DNA of 64,000 nucleotides from Nitrosovibrio sp. Nv4 (GTDB lineage Bacteria; Pseudomonadota; Gammaproteobacteria; Burkholderiales; Nitrosomonadaceae), in NCBI RefSeq assembly GCF_900215485.1, contig NZ_OCMZ01000002.1, forward strand, positions 930,001 to 994,000, in the 5' to 3' direction. The position numbers and the translations under genes are program-made. The notes beneath the pieces are model-generated. The model was not told where the DNA came from. It did not search any database and saw nothing but the letters and a program-made list of their open reading frames with translations. Of this stretch, positions 63,463-64,000 are shown piece after piece. The stretch's first letter is position 1. Each line of letters opens with the position of its first letter.

Positions 63463-64000
63463 CTACGATATTGAAGGGGCGCCCCGCATAGTAGTCTGTT
63501 TATAGCTCTGGTAGAGGCGGTGCAGTAGTGCGAACATCGTTCCCGGCTTCCCATCTCCCACCGGTTTGTCATCGAGACGGGTGATAGGCATTATTTCTTT
63601 AGTTGAGGAGGTAAGCAGCAGTTCCTGGGCGGTACGCACCTCATATTCCGAAACCTCTCTCACTTCACATGGAATCTTTTCGGCAGCCGCCAACTCAAGC
63701 ACGACATCATAGGTAATGCCAGGCAGCATCAGATGATTTTTTGGCGGCGCCAGCAGAATCCCGTTTTTAACCACAAAAATATTACTGGCTGCGCCCTCGG
63801 TCATGAAACCTTCCCGCAGCAATACTGTTTCCATTGCACCTGCATCAACCGCCATTTGACGCAGCAGTACATTGGGTAACAGCGAAATTGCCTTGATGTC
63901 GCAGCGTAGCCATCGGTTGTCACTGGCCGTGATCGCCGCCACACCGGTAGCGAGTAATTCTCTCGGCGGCGCCAGGAGAGGATTGCTCATGATGAATACG
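63463..64000 (-). CDS. Class IV aminotransferase (D-alanine aminotransferase-like), N-terminus beyond the window
   Basis: The frame is open to the right edge, giving 178 residues of the C-terminal part; an internal ATG at 63990 is not the true start. Motifs: FMTEGAASNIFVVKNG, GITYDVVLELA, and TSSTKEIMPITRLDDKPVGD, which are PLP and substrate-site blocks of fold-type IV enzymes. Genes of this type regularly precede ybeD-lipB in betaproteobacteria, where they are called D-amino acid aminotransferases. The PLP lysine is outside the window, so exact activity is not certain. Confidence 0.88.
   Translation of the reverse strand, partial: VFIMSNPLLAPPRELLATGVAAITASDNRWLRCDIKAISLLPNVLLRQMAVDAGAMETVLLREGFMTEGAASNIFVVKNGILLAPPKNHLMLPGITYDVVLELAAAEKIPCEVREVSEYEVRTAQELLLTSSTKEIMPITRLDDKPVGDGKPGTMFALLHRLYQSYKQTTMRGAPSIS

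Overview
The window looks like a chromosomal segment of a betaproteobacterium, most probably a Nitrosomonadaceae ammonia oxidiser of the Nitrosospira type. This rests on gene order (rpsF-priB-rpsR-rplI-dnaB; dat-ybeD-lipB-lipA; rluD-pgeF divergent from bamD; tesA divergent from ybbA), on an exosortase/PEP-CTERM-associated acyltransferase, and on the character of the encoded proteins. The genus is an inference; no rRNA or ammonia-oxidation gene lies in the window.

Region 1 (1-13.3 kb) is accessory DNA. It opens with the N-terminal 942 residues of an SpvB/TcaC-like toxin-complex B protein that runs off the left edge. Next to it is a regulator with two LuxR-type helix-turn-helix domains. Then come a frameshifted HNH endonuclease remnant, a complete Shedu (DUF4263) anti-phage nuclease, iteron-like repeats, a TOPRIM primase/helicase, a small CxxC protein, an AlpA-type regulator and several unknown genes, one of them split by a frameshift. 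The region ends at a tRNA-Ser(GCT) gene, a common integration site, but I see no integrase or second att copy.

Region 2 (13.4-25.3 kb) is housekeeping: lysC, an XRE regulator, a radical SAM protein divergent from queD, bcp-PhoH, dnaB, the ribosomal operon rpsF-priB-rpsR-rplI, rlmB, rnr and tRNA-Leu(CAG).

Region 3 (25.3-31.9 kb) begins with a gene-poor kilobase holding a lux-box-like palindrome. It continues with the PEP-CTERM acyltransferase and then a three-gene unit: a PstS-like periplasmic binding protein, an outer-membrane barrel and a membrane-bound GGDEF-EAL protein.

Region 4 (31.9-43.3 kb) holds aroC, a quinone oxidoreductase with a coupled small protein, an M17 aminopeptidase, thyA-folA, a type III ornithine/lysine decarboxylase, dcd, apbC and metG. 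The decarboxylase has a previously unmarked 21-codon leader ORF, a hairpin over its ribosome-binding site and a palindromic operator inside its promoter.

Region 5 (43.5-64 kb) holds an RND pump with its adaptor, ybbA/tesA, a Usp protein, bamD/rluD-pgeF, a ZIP transporter, rimO, a class II-like cytochrome c, an Mla-type lipid transport operon, a DUF4197 protein and the lipoate cluster lipA, lipB, ybeD and a class IV aminotransferase cut by the right edge. Three divergent pairs in the window have overlapping or nearly abutting start codons.
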